A stretch of 64,000 bases of DNA. Origin: Bradyrhizobium sp. 190 (GTDB taxonomy: Bacteria > Pseudomonadota > Alphaproteobacteria > Rhizobiales > Xanthobacteraceae). Location of the stretch: positions 124,001 through 188,000 of the forward strand of contig NZ_JADPJL010000037.1 of NCBI RefSeq assembly GCF_023073415.1, in the 5' to 3' direction. Of the stretch, positions 52,419-61,105 are shown piece by piece. Numbering within the stretch: position 1 is the stretch's first letter; each line of letters starts with the position of its first letter. The notes below the pieces were generated by a model, which was not told where the DNA came from, made no database searches, and saw only the letters and a list, made by a program, of their open reading frames with translations. Made by a program: the position numbers and the translations under genes.

Positions 52419-52445
52419 CATCCATCTCACATCGTGAGATGGATG
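52419..52445. promoter_or_regulatory. Perfect palindrome between Bug and NUDIX genes
   Basis: CATCCATCTCAC-ATC-GTGAGATGGATG, 12-bp perfect arms, 87 bases upstream of the Bug gene start and 8 bases after the NUDIX stop. May be an operator of the Bug gene or the NUDIX terminator. Confidence 0.7.
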
Positions 52446-52452
52446 CGCGATC

Positions 52453-53082
52453 CTACCTCCACGCAAATACCGGCTGTTCCAGTTCCGCAACGCGCGTGTT
52501 TCTTCCCGCCAGCACTTCGGCAAATTGATAGATCAGCGCCGCCGTCGGCGCGTGGATGTGCTGACCGGCATGGCGGAAGCGGATCACGCGCCGCGTACTT
52601 TCGGGGATCGTGGTGAAGCTGAAGGCGTCGCTTCGTTCGATATCCGCGAGGGCTATGCGATGCACTGAGGCGACCTCCGCAGGGTTGGGCACGAAATCGG
52701 CGCTGCTGCTCACCCAGACCACCACGGGCGTGACGAGATAGCCGGATCGCGTCGGGTAATCGTCGAGCAGGCCGAGCACATCGTCTTCGCCCAGCGCGAC
52801 GCCGAGTTCTTCGTGAAGCTCGCGCAGCGCCGCCTGCGCCTGCGTCTCGCCGTGGTCGCAGCGCCCGCCCGGCAACGCCCATTGGGCGGCGTGCGAACGC
52901 AAGGTCGCGGCGCGGCGGGTCAGCAGAAACGTGGTCCCTCCGCCGTCCTCGGCTTCCGTCAGCGCAATCGCCACCGCAGCGCGTTTCAGCCCAGACACCG
53001 CCTCGCCGGATGACGCCCGCGAAAATGCCGCGCAGAGCTCTGCGATATTCCGCCTTGTGGTATCGTCAAATGACCGGGCCAT
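52453..53082 (-). CDS. NUDIX hydrolase
   Basis: 209 residues. The NUDIX box is GGRCDHGETQAQAALRELHEELGV, close to G-x5-E-x7-REUXEE-x-GU. The larger pattern (LLTRRAATLRSHAAQWALPGGRCDHGE) resembles CoA pyrophosphatase-like NUDIX proteins. Hydrolyses a nucleoside diphosphate linked compound, probably CoA or related; the exact substrate is not read from sequence. Stands divergent from the thioesterase gene. Confidence 0.9.
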   Translation of the reverse strand: MARSFDDTTRRNIAELCAAFSRASSGEAVSGLKRAAVAIALTEAEDGGGTTFLLTRRAATLRSHAAQWALPGGRCDHGETQAQAALRELHEELGVALGEDDVLGLLDDYPTRSGYLVTPVVVWVSSSADFVPNPAEVASVHRIALADIERSDAFSFTTIPESTRRVIRFRHAGQHIHAPTAALIYQFAEVLAGRNTRVAELEQPVFAWR

Positions 53083-53162
53083 CCCGCTTGACTACAACAC
53101 AAGCGCAACAGATGAAATGATCCCGGACAGCATGACAGCCCGCAGGAAACGGAAAGCACGAC

Positions 53163-53588
53163 ATGACAGCCAAGGCCGCGGACAAACTCAAATCCGACGG
53201 CTGGAAGATCGTCGAAACGTCAGGTTTCCTGCACCTGATCGGCCCGCTATGGCAGCGCGTGGCCGACGGAACGCACGAATACGCACTTGCAACCGAGGAC
53301 AAGCACCACAACCGCCGCGGCCTGGTGCAGGGCGGCGTGATCATGACCTTCGCCGACCGCACCTGCGGCATGACCGCCCGCTTCGTCTCGGGCAAACCTA
53401 CGCTGGCGACCGTGCAGCTCGATACGCACTTCGTCGAAGCCGGCAAGATCGGCGAGGTTTTGGTGTCGAAGCCGCACGTGGTGCGCTCCACCCGCAGCCT
53501 CATTTTCATCACGACGGAAGTCACCGTCGACAAACGCTGTATCGCGATGGCGAGCGGCGTGTTCAAGATATTGAAGAACGAGGGTTAG
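53163..53588 (+). CDS. PaaI-type hotdog thioesterase
   Basis: 141 residues of the hotdog PaaI/acyl-CoA thioesterase group. Signature region HNRRGLVQGGVIMTFADRTCGMTARFVSGKPTLATVQLDTHFVEAG is followed by strands EVLVSKPHVVRSTRSLIFITTEVTVD. It is 30% longer at the N-terminus than minimal hotdog domains. Substrate is unknown. Followed by an inverted-repeat stretch and the aldo-keto reductase. Confidence 0.87.
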   Translation: MTAKAADKLKSDGWKIVETSGFLHLIGPLWQRVADGTHEYALATEDKHHNRRGLVQGGVIMTFADRTCGMTARFVSGKPTLATVQLDTHFVEAGKIGEVLVSKPHVVRSTRSLIFITTEVTVDKRCIAMASGVFKILKNEG

Positions 53589-53593
53589 ACGCT

Positions 53594-53633
53594 GTCATTC
53601 CGGGACGATACGCAGCATCGAACCCGGAATGAC
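53594..53633. repeat. Short palindromic repeat
   Basis: GTCATTCCGGG and its complement CCCGGAATGAC around 18 bases, between the thioesterase and aldo-keto reductase genes; similar to dispersed repeats of this group. Confidence 0.75.
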
Positions 53634-53655
53634 GGCGCATATGGAGGACCACTTC

Positions 53656-54678
53656 ATGCAATACCGCCAACTCGGCCGCAGCGGCCTGAAGATTTCGCCG
53701 ATCTGTCTGGGTACCATGATGTTCGGCGGACCCACCGACGAGGCGACGTCGTCGCGCATTGTGGCGAAGGCGCGCGAGGCCGGCATCAACTTCATCGACA
53801 GCGCGGATGCCTATAATGGCGGCCAGTCCGAACAGGTGGTCGGCCGCGCCATCTCCAACAACAGACACAACTGGATTCTGGCGACCAAGCTCGCCAACCA
53901 GATCGGCGACGATCCCAATCGCGGCGGGCTGTCGCGGCGCTGGGTGATGCAGGCCGCGGACGAAAGCCTGAAGCGGCTCGGCACCGACTTCATCGATATC
54001 TATTATCTGCACAAGGAGGACCACGCGACGCCGTTGGAGGAGACGGTGCGGGCGATGGGCGACCTGATGCGGCAGGGCAAGATCCGCTATTTCGGCGTTT
54101 CGAACTACCGCGCCTGGCGTGTCGCCGAGATCTGCAACATCTGCGACAGAAACGGCATCGATCGCCCGATCGTCAGCCAGCCCTATTACAACGCCATGAA
54201 CCGCATGCCAGAAGTCGAGCATTTTCCGGCCTGCGGCTATTACGGCCTCGGCATCGTGCCCTATAGCCCCTTGGCGCGCGGCGTGCTGACCGGCAAGTAC
54301 AAGCCCGACGCCGCACCCGACAGGGAGACGCGCGCCGGCCGCGCCGACAAGCGCATGATGCAGACCGAATGGCGGCCGGAATCGCTGCAGCTCGCGCAGG
54401 AGATCAAGCGGCACGCCGAGGCCCGCGGCATCACCGCCGGACAGTTCGCGGTGTCATGGGTGCTGAATTCGTCATTCGTCTCGGCTGTCATCGCGGGCCC
54501 GCGCACCGAGGAACAATGGGACGATTACCTGAAGGCGCTCGACTATCGCTTCACGGCCGAGGACGAGGCGCTGATCGACCGGCTGGTGGTGAGCGGACAC
54601 CCTTCGACGCCGGGGTTCAATGACCCGGCCTATCCGATCGAGGGGCGGCGCGCGCGGACGGCTGGCCAAGGCAGATGA
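53656..54678 (+). CDS. Aldo/keto reductase
   Basis: 340-residue NADPH-dependent reductase with the TIM barrel pattern: MQYRQLGRSGLKISPICLGTMMFGG at the start, the catalytic Asp and Tyr in FIDSADAYNGGQSE, the Lys in WILATKLANQ and His in DIYYLHKEDHATPLEE. C-terminal cofactor segment SWVLNSSFVSAVIAGPRTEEQWDDYLKAL. The ATG at 53656 follows GGAGG at a good distance; the frame also opens earlier. Substrate unknown. Confidence 0.92.
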   Translation: MQYRQLGRSGLKISPICLGTMMFGGPTDEATSSRIVAKAREAGINFIDSADAYNGGQSEQVVGRAISNNRHNWILATKLANQIGDDPNRGGLSRRWVMQAADESLKRLGTDFIDIYYLHKEDHATPLEETVRAMGDLMRQGKIRYFGVSNYRAWRVAEICNICDRNGIDRPIVSQPYYNAMNRMPEVEHFPACGYYGLGIVPYSPLARGVLTGKYKPDAAPDRETRAGRADKRMMQTEWRPESLQLAQEIKRHAEARGITAGQFAVSWVLNSSFVSAVIAGPRTEEQWDDYLKALDYRFTAEDEALIDRLVVSGHPSTPGFNDPAYPIEGRRARTAGQGR

Positions 54679-54804
54679 GCAAATAAGCAAGTAAAACGGC
54701 CCTGTCGAGACCACCACCCTGCGTTGTATCAGGGTCGGATATACGGTAACGGGATAGTAACCTCGCCGGTAGAAAACTACCCCGTTCAGGCGGAGGTCCA
54801 TGCG

Positions 54805-55050
54805 GTGGACGAGCACAGAACGGCACCACGGCGGCGGTTGTTGAAGGCGGGCAAGATTTCGTTTGGCGGCGGCGCCGCCTTCGATTGCACGGTCCGCAAT
54901 CTATCCGAAACCGGTGCCGCGCTCGAGGTGACCTCCCCCGTCGGCATTCCCGAACGCTTCACGCTGGTGGTCGAAGCCGACCAACTCCATCTGCCGTGTC
55001 GCGTCGTCTGGCGAAAAGAGAAGCGGATCGGGGTTCATTTCGAAGCGTGA
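54805..55050 (+). CDS. PilZ-domain protein
   Basis: 81 residues, a single PilZ domain. The cyclic di-GMP motif RxxxR appears as RTAPRRR near the N-terminus, then the D/N-x-S-x-x-G part is NLSETGAALEV. The GTG at 54805 (VDEHRTAPRRR) is the best start, with GGAGG about eight bases upstream; the open frame extends back to 54724. Such short PilZ proteins act as cyclic di-GMP receptors; this window has two EAL proteins. Confidence 0.88.
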   Translation: MDEHRTAPRRRLLKAGKISFGGGAAFDCTVRNLSETGAALEVTSPVGIPERFTLVVEADQLHLPCRVVWRKEKRIGVHFEA

Positions 55051-55146
55051 ACGGCGCCGTAGCCGTTTGCACAATCGCGGCAGATCCGGCCTCGTACGTC
55101 GTGACCGGACCCGCCGCGAAATGATCGCGCCTCGCAGCCTCAAGCG

Positions 55147-55437
55147 TCAGTGTCTGGATTCGAGGCTGACGATAACGCCTGTGGGCTCGGGCTCGTGCGG
55201 CGACAGTTTCGTCAGCGTCTCATCGCTCCAATAGGCAAGGTTTACGATCATGCCGACTGGCGCTTCCGGCTGGGAAGCCTCGGTCGGTTCCAGGACGTTG
55301 AGCCCGCCGCTGTCGATGAAGAACGTGTGATCGCCAAACATGCTGGCCAGTTGCGGGACCACCGGATGATCGTCGGGAAGCGCCTGGGCTTCGAATTGCT
55401 TCAAAGCGCGTTCCACCTGTGCCGAGTTCAATTTCAT
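55147..55437 (-). CDS. Hypothetical protein
   Basis: 96 residues beginning MKLNSAQVERALKQFEAQALPDDHPVVPQLASMFGDHTFFIDSGGLNVLEPTEASQPEAPVGMIVNLAYWSDETLTKLSPHEPEPTG. The family is not named by me, though its length and soluble character suggest a conserved small alphaproteobacterial protein. An AGGAGTC lies ahead of the ATG. Confidence 0.75.
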   Translation of the reverse strand: MKLNSAQVERALKQFEAQALPDDHPVVPQLASMFGDHTFFIDSGGLNVLEPTEASQPEAPVGMIVNLAYWSDETLTKLSPHEPEPTGVIVSLESRH

Positions 55438-55759
55438 GCACGACTCCTACTTGGCTTCTTGGTTGGTTGAGGACCGCGTGGGCGGCTAAGACCGCACGCG
55501 GCTGCTTCCTGCGAAGGATACGAAAGGCGTCAAGGGTGTCGGATCCTGATCGCTCGTCCCCACCAGCACAGCGCGCTGGTTCGCAAGGTCTCCTTCAATC
55601 CGCGAGCAGCGCGAATTGAACACGGGACAATGGTGCCTCTTTGCGCCCGTTCAACCCGGCAACGAAATTAAATTGGCAATGTTCCGCAGAAAGGCATGTT
55701 CGAATCCTGCGACTGCCGCGCGGAACCCTGCGGAACACGCGGGGTAACGGCGCGGCCTG

Positions 55760-55948
55760 CTATCTCCCGTCGGGAATGGGATGCAGCCTCGCCAATTCGT
55801 CGAGCGACAGATGCGCCTCCGCATCGCTCAGCGCGAAACGGACAATGACATCCTGACGGCCGACCTGCCCCCAAAGCCCATCCGACGACCATTTCTGCGG
55901 CACGGGCCCGCGCAGACCTTCGATCCAGACAAAATACCATTCCGTCAT
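55760..55948 (-). CDS. Small hypothetical protein
   Basis: 62 residues, MTEWYFVWIEGLRGPVPQKWSSDGLWGQVGRQDVIVRFALSDAEAHLSLDELARLHPIPDGR. AGGAGG stands upstream of the ATG, which supports translation. Trp-rich; no recognisable domain. Confidence 0.6.
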   Translation of the reverse strand: MTEWYFVWIEGLRGPVPQKWSSDGLWGQVGRQDVIVRFALSDAEAHLSLDELARLHPIPDGR

Positions 55949-56070
55949 CGAACACCTCCTGGCGCTGATCCGGACCAGATGCGCCACGGTCTCGCTGACA
56001 AGATATTACCGGTCCTCGATCACGAAAAGGCCCGCGCGGCACGCACCAGCGCCCGGTCTTTTGTCACGAA

Positions 56071-56391
56071 ATGGCTTACTTTGTCGGAATGAAATGGCTC
56101 CTGATCATGGCCGCCTTGGCCTGCAATCCTGGCGACCGGCTGGTTGACCTGCGCGACAAGATTCCTCGTGGCCTGAATTCGATCGAGCTGATGGTCACTG
56201 TCGAACCCTTCTATGCCCGCTTCTACATCTACCAGCCGGGTTTCCCTGACAGCATCCAGCATTGCTGCGGCAACAAACCTTCCTCGATTATCAAGGTGCC
56301 AGTTGTCGACGGCCGCTTCTGCATCAGACAGAGTCAGCCGCGGATGAAATGGACGGTTCGCGCGCTCTTCAGGCCCGACATTCAAATGTAG
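56071..56391 (+). CDS. Possible small protein, strand uncertain
   Basis: 106 residues including a hydrophobic start (MKWLLIMAALACNPGDRLVDLRDKIPRGLNSIELMVTVEPFYARFYIYQPGFPDSIQHCCGNKPSS). The complementary strand also has a long open frame (56020-56385), so codon evidence is weak. No ribosome site is clear. Listed so that the stretch is not silent. Confidence 0.3.
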   Translation: MAYFVGMKWLLIMAALACNPGDRLVDLRDKIPRGLNSIELMVTVEPFYARFYIYQPGFPDSIQHCCGNKPSSIIKVPVVDGRFCIRQSQPRMKWTVRALFRPDIQM

Positions 56392-56398
56392 TGTCGCC

Positions 56399-56779
56399 TC
56401 AAGCGAATTGCGCGAGGCCTTGGCCGACCGACCAATTCTCTTTCGCGGACTCGAGAATGTTCACGAACACGTCCTCCGGCCGAATGCCGGGGCTTTCGCC
56501 GAGCAACTCCGCGGTGCGCCGGAACAGCGCTTTCTTCTGTTCTGTCGTGCGGGTGTTGAACACGGTGATCTGGATGTACACGACATCGTCGCTGCGGGCG
56601 ATTCCAAAACAGGATGCGCCGTAACGGAAGTTCGCGGCATCATGCTCCCTGATGGTCATGAACTGGTCGTCTTCGGGCACGTCCAACGTTTCGCGCATCG
56701 CGCGGTAAAGGCTGTCGAAGATCGCCCGCCGGTAGGCTTCCGGCTTTCCGGCACGCAGCGAGATGTGAATGAGCGGCAT
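56399..56779 (-). CDS. Tautomerase family protein
   Basis: 126 residues. The start MPLIHISLRAGKPEAYRRAIFDSLYRAMRETLDVPEDDQFMTIREHD gives the catalytic N-terminal Pro of the 4-oxalocrotonate tautomerase superfamily after Met removal; length suggests the malonate semialdehyde decarboxylase/MSAD-like or cis-CaaD-like group. AAAGGATC precedes the ATG. It is divergent from the TetR gene at 56977, with operator repeats between, so the regulator probably controls it. Confidence 0.88.
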   Translation of the reverse strand: MPLIHISLRAGKPEAYRRAIFDSLYRAMRETLDVPEDDQFMTIREHDAANFRYGASCFGIARSDDVVYIQITVFNTRTTEQKKALFRRTAELLGESPGIRPEDVFVNILESAKENWSVGQGLAQFA

Positions 56780-56869
56780 CGCGGATCCTTTCGAAAAACC
56801 GGTAACGCCGCCGTGGCGGCTTCCGCGCGGATGGTTCACCCCGTCGACGAAATGAGCTATCAATAGTTT

Positions 56870-56884
56870 TTGACGCGTTGTCTA
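56870..56884. promoter_or_regulatory. TetR-type operator, copy 1
   Basis: TTGAC-GCGTT-GTCTA, close to the second copy at 56903-56917 (TTGAC-N5-GTCAA). Centre-to-centre distance 33 bases, three helix turns. Confidence 0.65.
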
Positions 56885-56902
56885 AAAATGGTATCCGCGT
56901 TC

Positions 56903-56917
56903 TTGACGCCATGTCAA
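56903..56917. promoter_or_regulatory. TetR-type operator, copy 2
   Basis: TTGAC-GCCAT-GTCAA, perfect 5-bp arms with 5-base spacer. Between tautomerase and TetR genes. Confidence 0.7.
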
Positions 56918-56976
56918 ATACTATTTGGCCCGCGTCAGGCAGTCGGATTGGGCGATGGTGTGCAGCGGAGGGAAAC

Positions 56977-57573
56977 GTGCGGCCGCGAGAGTTTAACCAC
57001 GACGACGTGCTGCGCATCGCGTTCGATCAATTCTGGCGCAAGGGGGTGCGTGGCACACAGCTCTCGGACATCGCACGTGACGCGGGCGTTCAGCGCGGCA
57101 GCCTCTACAATGCCTTTGGCAGCAAGGAAGCGCTGTTTCTCTGCGCCTACGAGCGCTATGCCGGCGAATATGTGAGCTCGCTTCAGAAGGCGCTCGGCGC
57201 GGGGACCTTGCGCGAGCGCCTCACCGCGTTTTTCGATCTGACGATCAAGAATTTTCGTTCCGGCTCGCCGCCCCGCGGATGTCCGACCACGCGGGGACTG
57301 ATGGAGCTGACGTCGGTCGAAGGCGAAGGGCTGGACGAGAACGGGCGCAAAACCTTCGCGGATCTGGTGGCGCGGATCACCGACCTGGTTCAGGAAGCCT
57401 TGTCGGAGGGCGTCGAGCGGGGCGAGTTCAACGGAGACCCCGAGACCGCGGCATTGCACATCGTCACCGTGACGCGCGGATTGGCCGTGCTGGAACGCGC
57501 CTTCGGCGATGAGGCCCAGCTTCGGACGATTGCCGCACATACGGTCGATCTCGTGCTCGGCAAGAAGGGTTGA
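56977..57573 (+). CDS. TetR/AcrR-family transcriptional regulator
   Basis: 198 residues with the helix-turn-helix FNHDDVLRIAFDQFWRKGVRGTQLSDIARDAGVQRGSLYNAFGSKEALFLCAYERY and an all-helical C-terminal effector domain. PTTRGLMELTSVEGEGLDENGRK recalls the AcrR-type members with a TetR_C domain. The GTG at 56977 (VRPREFNHDD) follows GGAGGGAAAC; the frame also opens at 56878, but that part looks non-coding. Probably binds the two TTGAC-N5-GTCA sites and represses the divergent tautomerase. Confidence 0.92.
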   Translation: MRPREFNHDDVLRIAFDQFWRKGVRGTQLSDIARDAGVQRGSLYNAFGSKEALFLCAYERYAGEYVSSLQKALGAGTLRERLTAFFDLTIKNFRSGSPPRGCPTTRGLMELTSVEGEGLDENGRKTFADLVARITDLVQEALSEGVERGEFNGDPETAALHIVTVTRGLAVLERAFGDEAQLRTIAAHTVDLVLGKKG

Positions 57574-57630
57574 ACCCTTTGCGGCGCCGCGACGACAAAA
57601 TCCGCATCATCGCTTAGGGAATTGCCGGTC

Positions 57631-57921
57631 ATGAATTCGCCAGAGCCCGCCGTCCGAACGGCATCGAACAGCAGCCCTGCCCGCCGCATCGCCGTGGCGG
57701 TGATTCTGAGCGGACTGGTCTTTGTCGTGCTGTGGTTCATGATGTTCAGCATGGTCACGTCGCTGCTGATCGGATCCGGTTGCTGCGTCGTGATCGTTGC
57801 GGCAAGCTCCGTGTCGGATCTGTTCGAAATGCTGCTTGATGCCGTCGCTTCCGTCATCTTCGGCGTGCTGGCCGTCATCGCGGCGATCTTCGGGGCGATT
57901 CTTGGCCTGTTCGGATTTTAG
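57631..57921 (+). CDS. Small membrane protein
   Basis: 96 residues: short polar start (MNSPEPAVRTASNSSPARR), two or three hydrophobic helices (IAVAVILSGLVFVVLWFMMF, LLIGSGCCVVIVAASSVSDLF, AVASVIFGVLAVIAAIFGAILGLFGF). Unknown function. Confidence 0.65.
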   Translation: MNSPEPAVRTASNSSPARRIAVAVILSGLVFVVLWFMMFSMVTSLLIGSGCCVVIVAASSVSDLFEMLLDAVASVIFGVLAVIAAIFGAILGLFGF

Positions 57922-58705
57922 GTCCGCCGCTCGCATCGTGAGATGATTGGCAACGGTGTAGCGCCTGAAGCATTATGTGTCAGGCCCAGGCAACGGGAGC
58001 TCTCTCCGTCATCCCCGCGCAACGGCTTCGCCGTTGTCGCTGGAGGTGCGAGCGAGGCAAACCTCGAAGGATGAGCAGCCCGTGGCCGTCGCCCTTCGAG
58101 GGCCGCGCTGCGCGCAGCGTGCATCCGGCTTTCCCTGCGCCCTTTGTTTTTGTGGAGGGCGGAAGCTTAAGCAAAGCTCGGGCGCTTGATGCCGCGAGAA
58201 CGCGGACGCTTACCCTCTCACTCTGTCCTTGCGCTTCAGGCAAATCAGCCCGCAGCAGAGCCGGGAGATCCTGGGCGGTCTTTTGTCTGCGCGAAATTGT
58301 CTACCGTGAAATAGCCCCTGACATCAGCTGCGCTGCAATCCCGGCGGCCTTCGCGCTGCTATGACGTGCTGGATGGCCAGTTAAATCAGTCCAGGCCAGC
58401 GCTTTGCGGACTCGTTCGAGGCCTGGAGGATTTCCTCAACGAGTCCGCAACCGCCGCCGCTGCCTTACTACCACGCAAGAACACCATTCCCAATCAGGTG
58501 GGGCGCGTCTGCACGCTGTCCGACACTTACCCGGTGAAGCCGCGCCGGTGTGGCCATAGAGCTACAACTCGTCTGTGCGGGGCCGCACACCCATGCTACG
58601 TGCCGCCGATGCAGGTCCGCTGGCCGAAGCGATGGCCTTGCTGGATTTAGCCCCGGCGAGAGGTTAGAATTAGAGCGGCCCGCGCCTTTCTCAGGAGGTC
58701 CGATC
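57922..58705. other. Long gene-free stretch
   Basis: About 780 bases. Several short frames on both strands have no ribosome site or recognisable protein and overlap each other. The GC-rich parts contain short inverted repeats (such as CAACGGCTTCGCCGTTG at 58019-58035). Probably intergenic, possibly remnant sequence. Confidence 0.55.
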
Positions 58706-58942
58706 ATGACACGGCACCTTTTTTTCGCGATTGCGCTCATAGGCACCGGAGTGCTCCTCAACTCACCTTCCGAAGCACAGCATTGGCGATGCGAAGACAG
58801 ATTTGCGAATTGCTTGGGCAATTGTACCGACAGGCTGGCAGGGATAAGTGACTGGGGACGCCTGAACAAATGTTGGCGCTGCGACCGGCAGGTGACCAAA
58901 TGTGTGATCAACGCGAACATGCGCCGGTATAGTTATTACTGA
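58706..58942 (+). CDS. Small secreted Cys-rich protein
   Basis: 78 residues. Signal peptide MTRHLFFAIALIGTGVLLNSPSEA, then HWRCEDRFANCLGNCTDRLAG and CWRCDRQVTKCVIN: six cysteines in CxxxC-type spacing, likely disulfide bonds. AGGAGG lies upstream. Unknown function. Confidence 0.72.
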   Translation: MTRHLFFAIALIGTGVLLNSPSEAQHWRCEDRFANCLGNCTDRLAGISDWGRLNKCWRCDRQVTKCVINANMRRYSYY

Positions 58943-58981
58943 ATCCGATGGCTTGCCCGTGCGGGCGCGCTTGGAGGCAGT

Positions 58982-59248
58982 ATGACACCTCGGACCGCAA
59001 GTGTCTGGACCGCAAGTCTCGTCGCAGTCTTGCTGGTGGCCTCGCCTGCCGTTGCGGACGCGCAACCGAATTGCGAGGCGATACCTCGCGGACCGGCACG
59101 CACCGACTGCTACCTCGCCCTAAGTCAGTACTACCGTGCGCAATCGGATCTTGCCGCTGACAGAGCGCTCGCGCAATCAGACGCCGCGTGGTATCGGGCA
59201 ATTACCGGAACAGACCCTCCGAAACCTAAACCACGTCGGCGACGATAA
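58982..59248 (+). CDS. Small secreted protein
   Basis: 88 residues with a signal peptide (MTPRTASVWTASLVAVLLVASPAVADA), a central part with two Cys (NCEAIPRGPARTDCYLALSQYYRAQSDLAADRALAQSDAAWYR), and a basic Pro/Lys/Arg end. Unknown function. It follows the Cys-rich small gene by 39 bases; no other feature of note. Confidence 0.65.
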   Translation: MTPRTASVWTASLVAVLLVASPAVADAQPNCEAIPRGPARTDCYLALSQYYRAQSDLAADRALAQSDAAWYRAITGTDPPKPKPRRRR

Positions 59249-59497
59249 AAGCTGCGCAAGTTACCTGCACGAGCCAACGGGTCGCGCGAACGTGCGTCCG
59301 CGACGAGCGCAATTGCGCTCGCGATATCAGGGAATCGACACCAACCAAAAGCCGGATGCCGTCTCGCTCATGCGGCTATGCTTGCTGTTCGCTGTTCTTC
59401 GCCAAGCCGAGCAGTTACAAGCGATACGCGTAAATCGTCGGTCGCACTGCGCAGGCGGCTAGGTGACCGGCTAACAACAAGAAAAGGGTGGAATGTC

Positions 59498-60475
59498 ATG
59501 CATGGTAAGGTCGTCGCACTGGTTGCAGCAGCAGTCGGATTCGCAGCATGCGGACCAGCTTGGGCGGGATGGCCAGACGACAAGCCAATCGAAGTTGTCA
59601 TCGGGTTTGCTCCCGGCGGCGGAACCGACGTCATGGCGCGCAAGCTGCTGCCGTTCATCGAGCAGAGATTGGGCGGAAAGGCCAAGTTTGTCGTGCTGAA
59701 CAAGCCTGGCGCCGGTGGAGAGATCGCGTTTGCCACGATTGCTCGCGCCGCGCCGGATGCTTACGCGATCGGCGTGGTCAACGTGCCCGGCTATAATTTC
59801 ATCCCGATGACGAGAAAGACCCAGTACGGCATGGACGAGATCCGTTTGATCGCGCGCGTGGTCGACGACCCGAGCGTGATAGTCGTGCCGGCGGAAAGCA
59901 AGTTGACGAGCCTTGCCGACGTTCTGGCTGCGCTGCGCAGCAAGCCGGGTTCGGTAACATTCGGTCACAATGGTGCAGGCACGAATGGACATCTGGCGAT
60001 CCGCATGCTGGCGAACGCCGGCAAGGTCGAGCCCAACGAAATTTCCTATCGCGGAACGGCCGCGCAGAGGACTGATCTTTTGGGCGGCCATCTGGAGGTT
60101 GGAATGGTAAGCCTCAGCGAAGTCCCCGAGCTGCACGGCACCAACAAGGGACCGCTCCGCGCGATTGCCATCCTGTCGAAGCAGCGCTCGCAGTCGCTAC
60201 CGGACGTTCCGACGGCAGAGGAAACAGGCATCCCGGTCACGATGACCGCGGAACGCGGCTTCGCGGCACCAAAGGCCGTTTCGGATGAGGTGGCCAAAAA
60301 GCTTGAAGCTGCCATTGCGGATGGCCTGCGCGATCCGGAATACATCAAGAGCTCGCCCGGCGATGCCCCCGTTCTCGCTTTCATGCCCGGCGCCGAATGG
60401 CAAAAGCGTCTCGACGACATGTCGCAAACCCTGCGACCTCTGGCGGAAGAGATGAAGGCGCAAGAGCAGAAGTGA
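59498..60475 (+). CDS. Bug/TctC-family binding protein
   Basis: 325-residue periplasmic binding protein. Signal peptide MHGKVVALVAAAVGFAACGPAWA, then WPDDKPIEVVIGFAPGGGTDVMARKLLPFIEQRLGGKAKFVVLNKPGAGGEIAFATIARAAPDAYAIG, the usual Bug fold start. Less similar to typical TctC in the middle. A Lys-rich end. Stand-alone, with GGGTGG upstream of the ATG; ligand unknown. Confidence 0.88.
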   Translation: MHGKVVALVAAAVGFAACGPAWAGWPDDKPIEVVIGFAPGGGTDVMARKLLPFIEQRLGGKAKFVVLNKPGAGGEIAFATIARAAPDAYAIGVVNVPGYNFIPMTRKTQYGMDEIRLIARVVDDPSVIVVPAESKLTSLADVLAALRSKPGSVTFGHNGAGTNGHLAIRMLANAGKVEPNEISYRGTAAQRTDLLGGHLEVGMVSLSEVPELHGTNKGPLRAIAILSKQRSQSLPDVPTAEETGIPVTMTAERGFAAPKAVSDEVAKKLEAAIADGLRDPEYIKSSPGDAPVLAFMPGAEWQKRLDDMSQTLRPLAEEMKAQEQK

Positions 60476-60615
60476 GACGCGCCACTGTGGGCGCGACTCA
60501 TGTTGGAAGCGACGTGATGCGAAAGAAGCATGCTTGTCCAGAGGCCCTTGGGGAGGGAAAAATCTGGCGATAAGCATGCTTATTTGGCGGGAACCTTTGG
60601 GAATCGAACCAAGGA

Positions 60616-60631
60616 CATGGTGCCCAGGGGC
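60616..60631. repeat. Copy of the tRNA-Phe 3' end (att-like scar)
   Basis: CATGGTGCCCAGGGGC is identical to bases 61956-61971, the 3' end of tRNA-Phe. It is preceded by GGGAATCGAACC, a T-arm-like sequence. Interpreted as an attachment-site remnant. Confidence 0.7.
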
Positions 60632-60739
60632 CGACCATAACTGATCTCCTAAGTAGCTGACGACACTTCACAATTCAGGCGAACGAAAATTACCTACCCA
60701 GCTTCCTACCCATGTGCGCGGGGGTTGCAGTGGTGTGCT

Positions 60740-61066
60740 ATGACGCACCGTATGAGGATCTCAACGAAGACAGAACGCGCTGCAATCAAGCGCCAGTACG
60801 GCACATTGTTCGCGTCGATTTCAGACGCCTTATTCGAAGCCGATCCCATTGGTATCAACTTCGACCACAATACAGACGAATACGAGCCGGAAGCAGGGAC
60901 GATCATCCCGCGCCTTGGTTCGGCTAAGTCAGCGGAGGATGTTCAGGCGATCGTGTACGAAGAGTTCTGCCGGTGGTTCGACCCGATCACCGCTGGGCCA
61001 AGAGAGAAGTATGCTTCCGTCTCGGCGAAAATTTGGGACCTTTGGTGCGCATTCCACCGACCTTGA
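60740..61066 (+). CDS. Hypothetical protein
   Basis: 108 residues, starting MTHRMRISTKTERAAIKRQYGTLFASISDALFEADPIGINFDHNTDEYEPEAGTIIPRLGSAKSAEDVQAIVYEEF. Acidic, soluble, not recognised; probably cargo of the small element scar at tRNA-Phe. An inner ATG (60752) is an alternative start. Confidence 0.62.
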   Translation: MTHRMRISTKTERAAIKRQYGTLFASISDALFEADPIGINFDHNTDEYEPEAGTIIPRLGSAKSAEDVQAIVYEEFCRWFDPITAGPREKYASVSAKIWDLWCAFHRP

Positions 61067-61105
61067 TCTCTGTAGTCGGCGCAAGACTGCGATAGGCTAA
61101 CCGGC

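Noticed and set aside
56020..56385. Minus-strand frame in place of the plus-strand frame 56071-56391.
   Set aside because: Both are equally unsupported; the plus-strand frame has a more protein-like start, so it was listed with low confidence only.
57922..58705. Several short open frames as genes.
   Set aside because: They overlap each other on both strands, have low-complexity Arg/Ser/Pro composition and no ribosome sites.
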